DNA of 64,000 nucleotides from Shouchella rhizosphaerae (GTDB lineage Bacteria > Bacillota > Bacilli > Bacillales > Bacillaceae_D): NCBI RefSeq assembly GCF_900142675.1, contig NZ_FRBS01000006.1:62001-126000 (forward strand), given 5' to 3'. A program made the position numbers and the translations under genes. The notes beneath the pieces were generated by a model. The model did not search any database. It saw nothing but the letters and a program-made list of their open reading frames with translations, and was not told the origin of the DNA. Shown one piece after another: positions 17,901-27,130 of the stretch; the first letter of the stretch is position 1; the number at the start of each line of letters is the position of its first letter.

Positions 17901-18650
17901 TAAAGTGCCATCTGGAAATTGCGCCATTCCTTCTCCTTCCCCGAGAAAAAGGGCATCGCCTATTTTGAATCCACTTAAATCAACAGTTTTGTCCTCAACG
18001 TTTTTTATAGCGATAAATTCTTTGCCATCGTCTGCAGCGGGGGCATCGTACATGTACTGGGAAATCACGACTCTAGGAATAGGCGTGTCTAAGGCCCCTG
18101 TTTGCAGCGATTGTTCCGCATAGACTGACCCAGGGGTTGCTGGGCTCATTGGCAGGAAAACCGTTTGTTCTGTACTCCCGGCAGGAGGCAGCGCGAAATG
18201 AACTCCAAAACCAGCGGAAATGTCTGTAGCTTGATAACCTGCTTGAACCACCTCTTGCCCTGACAAGTTGTCAACAATGACGACAGCTCGTGCTTCACTG
18301 TTGGAGAAAGCAGGGATATTTCCTGACACCTCACTCACTTGGCTTGAGCTTAATTGGCTCATGTACCTGCGGTTAAATGCCTCAAGGGTTTGTCCGCTCG
18401 TATTCAGCCAAAATACATGTGCTTGTTTGGGCAGGATCGTAATTGTTTCAAGTTCAAAAGGACGATCACCACGGCTATCTTCAGGATAGCGGAAGAGCAA
18501 ATGGTAATCAGCGGACGAATCCCGATTTCCAATAGACAAGCTGATGGAAGAGTTGTTGTATATTTCAAAAAACTCATAGTCGTCTCTGTCGTAATTATCT
18601 GGGTGTATTTCAGTAATTAGCAGAGCCGGTGTTGGTTTATCGACATGCAT
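14940..18650 (-). CDS. giant lamin-tail (LTD) and glycerophosphodiester phosphodiesterase protein
   Basis: 1236 residues, ATG at 18650 with AAGGAGGATTC. Three lamin-tail-type beta domains start near residues 8 (LLITEIHPDN), 188 (RVVISQYMYD) and 383 (LLITEFMYTP). A degenerate GDPD-like region follows (about 600-790, without HRG). The true GDPD domain starts with LIAHRG near 801 and keeps APENT, EAVEIDIMMSKDG and VIHDYTVDRTTDG. The last ~190 residues form a separate cap with a FIMAH-like helical end. The GDPD would release glycerol phosphate from diesters. Related proteins are usually secreted, yet no signal peptide is visible here. Divergent from the ugp-type operon. Confidence 0.85.
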   Translation of the reverse strand: MHVDKPTPALLITEIHPDNYDRDDYEFFEIYNNSSISLSIGNRDSSADYHLLFRYPEDSRGDRPFELETITILPKQAHVFWLNTSGQTLEAFNRRYMSQLSSSQVSEVSGNIPAFSNSEARAVVIVDNLSGQEVVQAGYQATDISAGFGVHFALPPAGSTEQTVFLPMSPATPGSVYAEQSLQTGALDTPIPRVVISQYMYDAPAADDGKEFIAIKNVEDKTVDLSGFKIGDALFLGEGEGMAQFPDGTLIQPGQELFLSQSSFIFKAIYGAVPDFEFPWFSTNRLYDDPDVPTMLDANWSTGEIRLANNGDKLLLMDRHDRIVDFVPYLQNITYRGKQYRGVTARADGNGQSIHRISESSDLRTAFRAGPIRRPSKRIPVSPSKSLLITEFMYTPYFDEGTNEYVEIANITGETIDLSGFYFGNKVEENGVANKAMYNFPEGAVLAPYSAALIARNAQAVKKLYGVTADFEMEATISAVPKLIPNCDWGCGNFQMANGGDAVVLLNRDKELVDAVVFKNALCMGLSSHPGVFAKGHSLERVSAIDTKNPAVDFVEQPHPTPGKLLFGPNGDPSLVPRPSIKEKVLEVNEPKTALVASPTIIDSATGMPDALPPNVPSILFKAEWRNGNLVASNRGVLLEEALDTVTQKMLPMIEINEHFLVPYVHQLLKTKGIDDVFILSRQASIIEAMRTWNNEYRGALRLSGSTLPKKKRDDAIRAIRQCQCFTILVQAEALSAEIIHYFRSRAITIWAYEANSELALHRLAAIGVQGIETPLPEKAVATLQAYQLENSTNQQPLLIAHRGVCSLAPENTMPAIELAAELGIEAVEIDIMMSKDGIPVVIHDYTVDRTTDGSGYVRDLTLSQLKQLTANRTDNSDWVERYKLYPDAKIPTLEEVLVYAKEKELILSIEIKTDGLEKQVADLIRQYEMEPHVYLSGFNPVVMAAIQAHHPAIGAMHILAGLSPQGMTALQFAEKTARHLTKLGMFSMPGDGTMTQALLSYAKHRGIPLVGGTSNSKASIQAKKKRGITMIYSDYPQWSEQMPICVNPIPLYKVVKEGDVLTLAEMGATVHERYGVASTLRGGIRIIGENEGVAYTDGSSLMALKAGETLFHLYHEYEPFNYETEGDPAKLPDKWRMYSNPVRLIVLNKADLSAKHLVEVVQRYRQEMTVIAYASLLSLCQVAFLFEKWRANQLAKRSIEKIETALMKYVAAGHLTVEAFDALQAHIAILQEEWK

Positions 18651-18980
18651 GGAAAGAATCCTCCTTCATATTTAGCAATACTCTGCAACATATTCATACA
18701 AGCTCCATTTCGTAAGTTTTTTCTGCTGTTTTGTGCTCAAAAATGGCGTTTCCCCAACCTGAACAGGATCAAAATTTGATTTCGAGCTTCCCTCCCTTAT
18801 GAATGAGTTGATGCGCATCTACCATAAAAAAAGAGACAAGCGGAGAAAAAACAAGCGTTTTCAAAAAATAATTGAAATCATTAAATGATGATGAAAGAGG
18901 CGCCAGTGGCGAGGTAAATGATGTGTAAACATTTTTAAGAGAGGAAATGGGAGAAAACAGCTAAAAAGTGGTGGCAGTCG

Positions 18981-19009
18981 TTGTTTGTAAAGCGAGATTA
19001 ACTTTATAT
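18981..19009 (+). promoter_or_regulatory. possible promoter of the ugp-type operon
   Basis: TTGTTT at 18981-18986, 17-bp spacer, TTATAT at 19004-19009. The whole 458-bp gap 18651-19108 has no ORF I can support; ACAAGCGTTTTCA at 18851-18863 is half of a cre site at best. Confidence 0.4.
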
Positions 19010-19108
19010 TTCTTTAAAAAAATGTAAGTCTTCGGTTAATTTCCGTATTTAATAAAAAAGCTATGGTTAAATGGACGTACATTCCGGCTAAGGAGGAAAC
19101 GTGCTTCC

Positions 19109-20221
19109 ATGAAACAAGTGGAATTAATCAATGCAACAAAGTCATATGACAAAGAGACAAATGTCCTAAATGAAATTGACCTTGAAATTGAACAAGGGGA
19201 ATTTTTTGTGCTAGTTGGCCCCTCTGGCTGTGGCAAGAGCACATTGCTCAGAATGATAGCTGGTCTAGAAGAAATGACGGGGGGGATCTTAAAAATAAAC
19301 GGCAGGGAAGCAAATAGGCTTGCCCCGAAAGACCGCAACCTATCGATGGTTTTCCAAAATTATGCGTTATACCCTCACTTATCTGTAGAACAAAATATTC
19401 TATTTGGCTTACATGCAAAAAAAGTGAACAAAGAGGAAGGCAAACGGCGTTTGCAAGAGGCGGCCGAGATGATGGGACTTACGACGCTGTTAAAGCGAAA
19501 GCCGAGGGAACTTTCAGGCGGTCAACGGCAACGGGTAGCGCTAGCACGCGCTGTTGTCAGTGAAGCTCCACTGTGCTTGATGGATGAGCCGCTCTCAAAT
19601 CTTGACGCTAAACTAAGGGCGCATATGCGCATTGAAATCCGGAGATTGCAGCGAAAGCTCGGGCTAACGATGATCTATGTGACCCATGACCAAATTGAAG
19701 CGATGACAATGGGCGATCGTATTATGGTGCTAAACGAAGGGCATATCCAGCAAGTAGGCAAACCAATTGAGTTGTATAACACACCGGCGAACTTATTTGT
19801 TGCTACGTTTATTGGTTCTCCAAAGATGAACATAGGAAAAGCCCGTTTCGTATCGGAGAATGGGCAGCTGCTCATAGAAGAGACAATTGCCTTGCCAATC
19901 AAACAGCCATTAGACAGCAATCTAGTAGAACCGCGATTGACGATTGGCATTCGCTCTGAGCACATCCGATTTGAGAAAGAAAAGCCGACCGTCACATTGC
20001 TTGTTGCTAGTGTGGAACAGCTAGGGAATGAGACTGTTGTTGTTTTCGAAGTCGGCAAGGAGTTATGGACAGCCAAGTGGAGTGGGCAATGGGCAATTAC
20101 AGCCGGCGACCTCGTACCAGTCGCGATTGATTTGGCCCATATCAGTTTCTTTGACTCAGTAACAGGCAAGCTTTTGAAGCCTGCAACCACCAATGTCCAA
20201 CAAGAGGTTGTCGCTTTATGA
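19109..20221 (+). CDS. ugpC: ABC importer ATPase, UgpC/MsmK type
   Basis: 370 residues, GGAGGAAACG before the ATG. Walker A GPSGCGKS (near 37), Q-loop FQNYALYPH, signature LSGGQRQR, Walker B LCLMDEPLSNLDA, switch His YVTHDQ, then a C-terminal OB-type regulatory domain of about 130 residues, as in sugar and glycerol-phosphate importers. It powers the permeases that follow (4-bp overlap). With the GDPD gene at the end of the operon, glycerol-3-phosphate or glycerophosphodiesters are the likely cargo. It may also energise the second importer at 28884-30723, which has no ATPase of its own. Confidence 0.88.
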   Translation: MKQVELINATKSYDKETNVLNEIDLEIEQGEFFVLVGPSGCGKSTLLRMIAGLEEMTGGILKINGREANRLAPKDRNLSMVFQNYALYPHLSVEQNILFGLHAKKVNKEEGKRRLQEAAEMMGLTTLLKRKPRELSGGQRQRVALARAVVSEAPLCLMDEPLSNLDAKLRAHMRIEIRRLQRKLGLTMIYVTHDQIEAMTMGDRIMVLNEGHIQQVGKPIELYNTPANLFVATFIGSPKMNIGKARFVSENGQLLIEETIALPIKQPLDSNLVEPRLTIGIRSEHIRFEKEKPTVTLLVASVEQLGNETVVVFEVGKELWTAKWSGQWAITAGDLVPVAIDLAHISFFDSVTGKLLKPATTNVQQEVVAL

Positions 20222-21147
20222 CGGAACCGTATGTCTATATACCTGAACAGACGAGCACAGCGAAAAGAGGAAAGCGCAGTACGAGGCATTTTACTAAAGG
20301 CATGCTGTTTTTATTTCCTTCATTATTTTTATTTACTGTGTTTCTGTTTTACCCAATGATACGGACGTTGTATTTAAGTTTTTTTCTGACAGATAACCGC
20401 GGAATGGCAACAGTCTTTGTCGGTTTAGAGAATTTTATGCGTATTTTTACATCGGATCTTTTTTTAAAATCACTCACATCGACATTTTTATTTGTGGTTT
20501 ACACGGTGCCAGGAACGATTCTGATCAGTTTGTTTTTGGCTATCATCGCCAACGAGCGGCTAAGGGGAATCGGTTTATTTCGGATGGTGTTTTCTTCGAC
20601 GATGGGCATATCAGTAGCGGCAGCATCTGTATTTTGGCTGTTTTTGTTCCATCCCAGCATCGGGTTTTTGAATCAGCTGCTTAGTTGGCTGAACGTCGGC
20701 TCAATCCGGTGGCTAACAGATCCGAAATGGGCGTTATTTTCAGTTTCTGTCTCAACGATTTGGATGAATATAGGCTTTACCTTTCTCATTTTGCTCGGCG
20801 GTTTGCAGTCGATTGACCGTTACTTGTATGAAAGTGCCGAGATTGACGGCGCTAGCTATTTTTACAAATTAAGGCGGATTACCATTCCGATGTTATCGCC
20901 AACGCTATTTTTTGTAGTCACTGTCACGATGATTAATGCGTTTCAGACATTTGGGCAAATTGACATGCTCACGAGGGGTGGGCCGCAAAATGAAACAAAC
21001 TTGATCGTTTATTCCATTTATCGGGAAGCTTTTGTCAATTACCAATATGGAAGCGCAAGTGCCCAAGCAGTTGTGCTGTTTGCGATCATCTTGCTTATGA
21101 CGATTGTGCAATTTAAGCTTGGTGAAAAGAAGGTGCATTACCAATGA
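20218..21147 (+). CDS. ugpA: ABC permease, UgpA/MalF type
   Basis: 309 residues starting by ATGA overlap with the ATPase gene. Six hydrophobic segments (first around residues 28-48, MLFLFPSLFLFTVFLFYP) and the EAA coupling loop YESAEIDGASYFYKLRRITI near residue 205. Forms the heterodimeric membrane channel with the next gene. Symbol by operon analogy with ugp systems; substrate inferred from the linked GDPD. Confidence 0.82.
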   Translation: MTEPYVYIPEQTSTAKRGKRSTRHFTKGMLFLFPSLFLFTVFLFYPMIRTLYLSFFLTDNRGMATVFVGLENFMRIFTSDLFLKSLTSTFLFVVYTVPGTILISLFLAIIANERLRGIGLFRMVFSSTMGISVAAASVFWLFLFHPSIGFLNQLLSWLNVGSIRWLTDPKWALFSVSVSTIWMNIGFTFLILLGGLQSIDRYLYESAEIDGASYFYKLRRITIPMLSPTLFFVVTVTMINAFQTFGQIDMLTRGGPQNETNLIVYSIYREAFVNYQYGSASAQAVVLFAIILLMTIVQFKLGEKKVHYQ

Positions 21148-21962
21148 CGTTGACATGGCATAAAAAGCTTGTCTTTTATTTGCTTCTTATCGTTTCTGCG
21201 TTTGTGCTATTTGCACCAGCGATTTTAGCATTTTTGATGAGTTTTATGACAAGCGCAGACACACTGACAGGAAAAGTGATCCCATCTGTGTGGACGTTCG
21301 ACAATTATATTCAAGCGTTTCAACGGTTTCCGCTGTTGAATTACTTGTTTAACAGTTTGCTTGTTTCGCTCGCAATTATGGTCGGCCAACTAATTTTATC
21401 AAGCTTAGCTGCTTATGCGTTTGTGTTTTTAACGTTTAAAGGCCGGGATACGCTGTTCTTTTTATTTGTGGCGACAATGATGATTCCGTTTGAAGCGTCG
21501 ATCATTCCGAACTTCCAGACGATCCGTGAATTAGGGCTTGTCAATACGTATCCTGGTTTGACATTGCCGTTTTTTGCGATGGCATTTGGGACATTTTTGT
21601 TGCGGCAGACGTTTAAACAAATCCCCGTTGAGCTAAAAGAGGCGAGTGAAATTTTAGGAATGGGCGACTTTAAGTTTTATTTAACGGTTGTCTTGCCGAT
21701 GGCGCGTACAAGCCTTGTCACACTTGGCATTTATGGGTTTCTAACTTCTTGGAATATGTATTTGTGGCCACTTCTAGCCACCACTAATGACACCGTCCGA
21801 ACGGTGCAAATCGGTTTAAAGCAATTGCAATCGCAAGAAACATTAAACCAGTGGGGCGTTGTCATGGCAGGGGCAGTCATTGTGATTCTCCCGACGCTCA
21901 TCTTGCTGTTTCTCGGCCAGAAGAAATTGCAGCAAGGACTAGCTGAAGGGGCGCTTAAATAA
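21144..21962 (+). CDS. ugpE: ABC permease, UgpE/MalG type
   Basis: 272 residues, 4-bp overlap with the previous permease. Six membrane segments and an EAA loop KEASEILGMGDFKFYLTVVL near residue 165; the conserved acidic/Gly core is EILGMGD. Partner of the upstream permease in the importer. Its stop is 21 bp before the chosen start of the binding-protein gene. Confidence 0.82.
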   Translation: MTLTWHKKLVFYLLLIVSAFVLFAPAILAFLMSFMTSADTLTGKVIPSVWTFDNYIQAFQRFPLLNYLFNSLLVSLAIMVGQLILSSLAAYAFVFLTFKGRDTLFFLFVATMMIPFEASIIPNFQTIRELGLVNTYPGLTLPFFAMAFGTFLLRQTFKQIPVELKEASEILGMGDFKFYLTVVLPMARTSLVTLGIYGFLTSWNMYLWPLLATTNDTVRTVQIGLKQLQSQETLNQWGVVMAGAVIVILPTLILLFLGQKKLQQGLAEGALK

Positions 21963-21983
21963 ATGAAAAAAGGAGTGTTTTTT

Positions 21984-23312
21984 ATGAAAAAGGGAATCGG
22001 TCTACTTAGCAGCGCCGCCGCGCTTGTCATGTTAGCCGCATGTGGCAGTTCAGGGGGAGCAAGCGGAGGAGATAGCGACAAAACCGTTGTCACTTTTTGG
22101 CACTCAATGGGAGGACAGGCACAGGTTGCCCTTGATCAAATCGTCTCTTCTTATAACGAGTCACAGGATGAAGTCTACGTAAATGCCGAGTTCCAAGGCA
22201 CGTACGAGGAATCGTTGCCAAAATTCCATAGCGTTGGTGGGACGGAGGAAGCGCCCACCATTATCCAAGTGCAGGAGATCGGCACAATGTCGATGATTAA
22301 CAGCGGCCATATTGTACCGATTCAACCGTTCATTGATGAAGAAGGATATGACATGAGCGGTTTAGAAGAAAATATTATCAATTACTATCATATTGATGGC
22401 CAATTTTATTCGATGCCATTTAATTCTTCAACCCCTGTTATGTATTACAACAAAGATGCGTTTGAAGCGGCTGGGTTAGACCCTGAAAGCCCGCCAGAAA
22501 CATTTGAAGGAATCGAAGAAGCAAGCAAAAAAATCGTCGAGGCCAATGAAGGCATGAAAGGTTTTGCTTTACAAGCATATGGATGGCTATTCGAAGAGTT
22601 GTTGGCCAACCAAGGCGGGCATTTGTTAAACAATGAAAACGGACGTGACGATGTCGCCACTGAAGTGGCATTCGACAATGACAAAGGCCGCTCGATTTTT
22701 GAGTGGGTTGAGCGGATGATTGAAGAAGACACGTTTATGAATTACGGCACCAACTCAGACAACATGGTTGCTGGCTTTTTGGCAGGCGAAGTCGCCATGT
22801 TTATGCAATCGTCGGCCACATCTAGAGATGTCATTGACAATGCTCCATTTGATGTCGGTGTCGCCTTTATTCCCCACGCTGAAGAAGTAGAGCGTGAAGG
22901 TGTAGTCATTGGCGGAGCGAGCTTATGGATGGCAAGCGGCAAAGAGGAAGCCGAGCAAGAGGCAGCATGGGACTTCATGAAATATTTGGCGACGCCAGAA
23001 GTGCAAGCTGAATGGCATGTCGGTACTGGTTATTTTGCCATCAATCCTGACGCTTATAACGAACAAGTGGTACAGGAGGCATATGAAGACATGCCTCAGC
23101 TGCAAACAGCCGTGCAGCAACTCCAATCGACGAAAAAGTCTGTTGCCACACAAGGAGCGCTTATGGATATGATTCCAGAAGAACGAAAAATCATAGAGAC
23201 GGCACTTGAAAATGTATTTAATGGCACAGACGCGCAAACAGCGTTTGATGAAGCGGTCAAACAAGTGAATGCGGCGATTGAGCAAGCGAATAAAGCACGC
23301 GGCGATTCATAA
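21984..23312 (+). CDS. ugpB: ABC extracellular binding lipoprotein, UgpB-like
   Basis: 442 residues from the ATG at 21984, which has AAAGGAGTG upstream; the earlier ATG at 21963 lacks a good site. Lipoprotein signal MKKGIGLLSSAAALVMLAAC with lipobox LAAC, then a Gly/Ser/Asp linker and a family-1 solute-binding fold (FWHSMGGQAQVAL, YSMPFNSSTPVMYYNKD). The W-H-S-M start of the mature part is typical of glycerol-3-phosphate binders (UgpB). Tethered outside the membrane to deliver cargo to UgpAE. Confidence 0.85.
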   Translation: MKKGIGLLSSAAALVMLAACGSSGGASGGDSDKTVVTFWHSMGGQAQVALDQIVSSYNESQDEVYVNAEFQGTYEESLPKFHSVGGTEEAPTIIQVQEIGTMSMINSGHIVPIQPFIDEEGYDMSGLEENIINYYHIDGQFYSMPFNSSTPVMYYNKDAFEAAGLDPESPPETFEGIEEASKKIVEANEGMKGFALQAYGWLFEELLANQGGHLLNNENGRDDVATEVAFDNDKGRSIFEWVERMIEEDTFMNYGTNSDNMVAGFLAGEVAMFMQSSATSRDVIDNAPFDVGVAFIPHAEEVEREGVVIGGASLWMASGKEEAEQEAAWDFMKYLATPEVQAEWHVGTGYFAINPDAYNEQVVQEAYEDMPQLQTAVQQLQSTKKSVATQGALMDMIPEERKIIETALENVFNGTDAQTAFDEAVKQVNAAIEQANKARGDS

Positions 23313-23360
23313 AATCAAACAAGGGAAGCGATCCGTTCGTTGGGGAAAGGAAAAATAAGA

Positions 23361-24116
23361 ATGAAAAAAACAAACATTTATGGCCATCGCGGCGCAATGG
23401 GTACACATCCAGAAAACACACTGCTAAGTTTTCAAGCAGCCCTTGAACAAGGCGCAGACGGAGTGGAACTGGATATTCAGGTGACGAAAGATGGGGAGCT
23501 TGTCGTCATCCATGATGACACGGTAGATCGGACAACCGATGGCACAGGCTACGTGCACGATTATTCGTTGCGTAAGCTTAAGGCATTAAGTGCAGGCTGC
23601 CGTTTCAACCACTTCCCTGAATATGAACCGAGTTGGGATCAGGAGCGGATCCCGACTTTACAGGAAGTGCTTTGTTTTCTAGCGCCGTTCGGTACCGAAG
23701 CCAATATTGAACTGAAGCCACATTTAGCAAAACATAAAGGAATTGAGCGCCGTGTGCTCGAAACGGTCCAGGCCTGGGGAAGTCAAACGAAAATCATTTA
23801 TTCTTCTTTTCACATGCCGATACTTCTAAGGCTCAAACAACTCAACAACACAGCTAATATCGCGTGGTTGCTTAACATCAATTTGCCGTTGGCAGCTGAT
23901 TACATGAGCTGCTTTCAATTCGAGTCGCTCCATGTCGACAGGAAGATTCTTTTAACCGAAGGAAATGCCTTTGAGCAGGAAGGATTGCTTTCCGTTATCC
24001 GCGCCTGGACAGTTAACCAAGACCAAGAAATACGGCAGTTGCTTGCAAAAGGAGTAGGCACGATCATGACAGACTATCCTAGCCGTGCCATTGCCTTACG
24101 TGATGGAATGATATGA
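23361..24116 (+). CDS. ugpQ: cytoplasmic glycerophosphodiester phosphodiesterase, UgpQ-like
   Basis: 251 residues from ATG at 23361 with GGGGAAAGGA upstream. GDPD motifs IYGHRGAMGTHPENT, GVELDIQVTKDG, VIHDDTVDRTTDGTG and NIELKPH, with the C-terminal TVNQDQEIRQLL...IMTDYP. No signal peptide, so it acts inside on imported diesters, giving glycerol-3-phosphate and an alcohol. Last gene of the ugpCAEBQ-type operon; a hairpin follows. Confidence 0.9.
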   Translation: MKKTNIYGHRGAMGTHPENTLLSFQAALEQGADGVELDIQVTKDGELVVIHDDTVDRTTDGTGYVHDYSLRKLKALSAGCRFNHFPEYEPSWDQERIPTLQEVLCFLAPFGTEANIELKPHLAKHKGIERRVLETVQAWGSQTKIIYSSFHMPILLRLKQLNNTANIAWLLNINLPLAADYMSCFQFESLHVDRKILLTEGNAFEQEGLLSVIRAWTVNQDQEIRQLLAKGVGTIMTDYPSRAIALRDGMI

Positions 24117-24123
24117 GAAAAAC

Positions 24124-24175
24124 GCCCGTTCTATCCATCTTCTCTCGCTCTGTAGGAAGATGCTATAGTACGGGC
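24124..24175. terminator. two-part hairpin between convergent genes
   Basis: GCCCGT / ACGGGC outer stem and CATCTTC / GAAGATG inner stem, between ugpQ (+) and the MFS gene (-). Followed by TTACTGTTTTT on the plus strand, preceded by AAAAA, so it may work both ways. Confidence 0.5.
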
Positions 24176-25348
24176 TTACTGTTTTTGCGTTTTTGCTGTG
24201 ACATAAGCAATAAAGGACAGTAGCGCGAGAATAGCCCAATAGAAGCCACCTAAGCGATTGGTTTCAAACCATTCGTAGAGGCTGCCGCCAGTAATGTTGC
24301 CAAGCGCGCCGCCAACAGCCATCGCCAGATTAGAAAAGCCGAGAAAAATACCAAGCGTTTGCGAAGAAGCTTGGCTGACTATATAGGAGTGAAAGGTGGG
24401 CTGCATCAGTGTAACCGATAAGGCAATACCCATCAATGAAACTGTAAGCGTAATGACATGTTCAAAGGCAAGCAGCGGCAAAAACGTTATTCCAAGTATC
24501 AGGTAACCTGCTTGGAGCGATTGGCGAGCGGTGAAACGGTATGTCCATGCGGTTACTTTCATTTGTGTTGTGATGACAATCACGGTGACAAGTGTAAAGA
24601 TCCAGCCTGAGCTGCCGCTTACCTTGGTTGCAATGACGGGGTATGTTAAAAACAATTGCTGGTGAATAAAATGGTAAGGGATCATCAACCCAATCATCAT
24701 TAACAGCGGCTGGTTGGCGACAATTCGTTTCAATCCAGATAAGAACGAAATGTCGCTATTTGCTGATTCTTGTTGGATCGGCAGCCCTAATAATGTACAA
24801 CCAATTAGAACAAACAACAGCCCGGAAAGCATGCTAAGGAGCGGAAATTGTTGCGCTGAAAACAACACGCCAAATAAGGGGCCGAGAATTGTACCAGCAT
24901 TGCCCGTAATGTTCACGTAAGAGAACAACTTTTTATGATGCGCTTTCGGTTGTTTGTATATCAATAAAGATTTCAGTGCTGGGCTGAACAAAGCTCCTCC
25001 AAGACCGCCAATTACCGCCATAAACAACAGCAAAGCAGGGGACTGGGCGAATCCCATTCCAGCGAATCCGACGCCTCTGCAGACAAAGCCAATAAACATC
25101 ATTGTTTTATAGCCCAATTTATCGCCTAGATAACCACCGAACATCATAAACCCTTGCTGGCCTGTTAAACGAAGCGCCAGCAGCAAACCGGCAAAGCTAA
25201 GGGAATAGCCAAGTTCGCCAGTGACGTACAACGAAATATAAGGAACAAACATAAAAAAGCTGAACGTCAAAAAGAATTCTGTTCCGATTAAAAGTGTGGC
25301 CCGCCACCCATATGTTCGCCAAATTTTCCATGTGCGGTCAGATTCCAT
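24176..25348 (-). CDS. major facilitator superfamily transporter
   Basis: 390 residues, about 12 hydrophobic segments, MFS loop 2-3 motif GGYLGDKLGYKTMMFIG near residue 72. No substrate signature that I recognise. It lies 133 bp downstream of the lipoprotein gene on the same strand and may be carried on that transcript, thus possibly under the same leader control and linked to glycerol-phosphate or product movement. Ends convergent with ugpQ. Confidence 0.75.
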   Translation of the reverse strand: MESDRTWKIWRTYGWRATLLIGTEFFLTFSFFMFVPYISLYVTGELGYSLSFAGLLLALRLTGQQGFMMFGGYLGDKLGYKTMMFIGFVCRGVGFAGMGFAQSPALLLFMAVIGGLGGALFSPALKSLLIYKQPKAHHKKLFSYVNITGNAGTILGPLFGVLFSAQQFPLLSMLSGLLFVLIGCTLLGLPIQQESANSDISFLSGLKRIVANQPLLMMIGLMIPYHFIHQQLFLTYPVIATKVSGSSGWIFTLVTVIVITTQMKVTAWTYRFTARQSLQAGYLILGITFLPLLAFEHVITLTVSLMGIALSVTLMQPTFHSYIVSQASSQTLGIFLGFSNLAMAVGGALGNITGGSLYEWFETNRLGGFYWAILALLSFIAYVTAKTQKQ

Positions 25349-25481
25349 CCATCAGTGCCTTCTTTCTTTGCCAAAGCTATGGTCGTTAAAGAAAGCATAC
25401 CAACTGTTTCGCTGATCAGCAATAAACGGGATTGGCCACAATCTGTATTAAAAACAACTTAAGCCCCGCCGTAGGCGTCAT

Positions 25482-27089
25482 TTAATCGACTTCTTGGTAC
25501 CGCTCATAGGCAGCTTGCTGGATCGACATATATTCTTCCAAGCCCATCGCTTCAACTTGGGCGACATAATCGTCCCATTCGCTTAGTGGTTTTCTGCCAG
25601 TGATGAAAGCGTCTTCTGTTTCGTTGATGAATGTTTCAAGGTCAGCGCCGACGGAATCGCGGAATTGTTGCTCTTCTCTTGTGTAGTTAAAAGCATTCCA
25701 AATTTCTTCAGGGGCATTTGCGGCGGCTTTTTCACCATTTTCAATTGAATTGGGCAGCGACTCTGAGCCTTTAAAATAGTGTTCTTGCACATAGCCAGGA
25801 TAGCTGCCGCCAAGCCAAGTAATGTACGATGCCAATGCTTGGTCTTGCGTCAAACCATCAGGGTTGTCGGTGATTTCTTCCGTATATTCTAGGGAGCCGT
25901 CTTCCTGTTTCGTGTACGTTTCTCCTTCTTTGCCCATGAAATAAAACGTAGCGCCTTCCTCGCCAAAGAAGTAATCGATCCACCGCACGGTCGCTTCAGG
26001 GTGCTCATTTTTGTCCGTAATCGCGAATGCGCCGACATGGACAAGAGGTGGTTTGACATGGCTGTACAACTTATCACCGTGTGGGCCTTCTAACGCCTCA
26101 CCGCCAGAATAATGATCTTGATTCATTAATGTTTCTGGGTTGCTCGTTATAACAGCGCCAATTCGTCCTTCTGCTCCTTTTGCCAGCAGTTGACCGCTAT
26201 CGTGTGTGTAAACTTCAGGATCGATCAGCTCTTCCGTATATAGTTTATTCAAGTATTCGAGAAATTCTTTGTATTTCGGATCGGTACGGAAAAAGCGCAG
26301 TTCCCCCTCATTTTCTGGGTCGACGTCAATAAATTTATGGCCAACACCCCGGTTGCCAAATCCCCAAGCCCCTTGAAGCTGTCCGCGAATTTCTGTCATA
26401 TTTGTTCCTGAAAATGGAATTATTTCTCCTTCAGCTAATTCTGGCGTGTTTTTTACTGCCGTTAAATAGTCATAAAACGCGTCCGTCGTCGTTGGCCGTT
26501 CCATCCCTAGTTCGTCAAGCCACTCGTCGTTTATCCATAGCGGCACACCAATCAGCATCGGCAAAAAATCGGGGTCGTAATAGGACGGGAACGAGTAAAT
26601 GTGTCCGTCTGGCATCGTTAGTCCTTTGCGTAAATCGGGATGTTTGTCTAACGCTGCTTTAAAGTTAGGCGCATATTCTTCGATTAAGTCATCTAACGGG
26701 ATTAAAATGCCTTGCTCGCCATACGTCGCCAAATCACTCGCGGTCAGCCTGGCAGAATAAAAGGCATCAGGGTAGTTGCCACTTGCAAATAGCAAGTTTC
26801 GTTTTTCCGCTAATCCATCGAAAGCGGCAAGCTCAAAATTGATTTTCATGTCTGTCATTTCTTCATACGTTTTCCATACATATGTTTCCTCAAAGTTGTT
26901 GGAGTTTGGTTCTGATTTGCCAGTAAAAAACGTCAATTCAATCGGCTCTTTCACAATCGGAAACCCTGATTCGTTAACGATGTCTTTGTTTTCGCTTTCT
27001 GTCGCTGTATCTTCGCCAGCGTCTGCACATGCTGTTGTGGCTACTCCTAATGCGGCCACGGCAATCAACAAACAATGCTTTTTCGTCAT
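25482..27089 (-). CDS. ABC binding lipoprotein, LipO/YtcQ type (second glycerophosphodiester-type importer)
   Basis: 535 residues from ATG at 27089 (GGGGGAC upstream; the in-frame upstream start has no better site). Signal MTKKHCLLIAVAALGVATTAC with Cys near residue 21; the lipobox TTAC is weak at -3. Large family of binding proteins that pair with LplB/YtcP-type permeases. Those permeases are divergently encoded at 28884-30723. Preceded by a promoter and a terminator-type leader (27131-27195) sharing blocks with the leader of the divergent operon, so the two halves of the importer look co-regulated. Confidence 0.85.
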   Translation of the reverse strand: MTKKHCLLIAVAALGVATTACADAGEDTATESENKDIVNESGFPIVKEPIELTFFTGKSEPNSNNFEETYVWKTYEEMTDMKINFELAAFDGLAEKRNLLFASGNYPDAFYSARLTASDLATYGEQGILIPLDDLIEEYAPNFKAALDKHPDLRKGLTMPDGHIYSFPSYYDPDFLPMLIGVPLWINDEWLDELGMERPTTTDAFYDYLTAVKNTPELAEGEIIPFSGTNMTEIRGQLQGAWGFGNRGVGHKFIDVDPENEGELRFFRTDPKYKEFLEYLNKLYTEELIDPEVYTHDSGQLLAKGAEGRIGAVITSNPETLMNQDHYSGGEALEGPHGDKLYSHVKPPLVHVGAFAITDKNEHPEATVRWIDYFFGEEGATFYFMGKEGETYTKQEDGSLEYTEEITDNPDGLTQDQALASYITWLGGSYPGYVQEHYFKGSESLPNSIENGEKAAANAPEEIWNAFNYTREEQQFRDSVGADLETFINETEDAFITGRKPLSEWDDYVAQVEAMGLEEYMSIQQAAYERYQEVD

Positions 27090-27130
27090 AACGATATGTC
27101 CCCCAATCAATTAAGTTCGCTCATATACGC

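Noticed and set aside
18851-18863. ACAAGCGTTTTCA as a cre site for the ugp operon
   Set aside because: Only one half fits the consensus.
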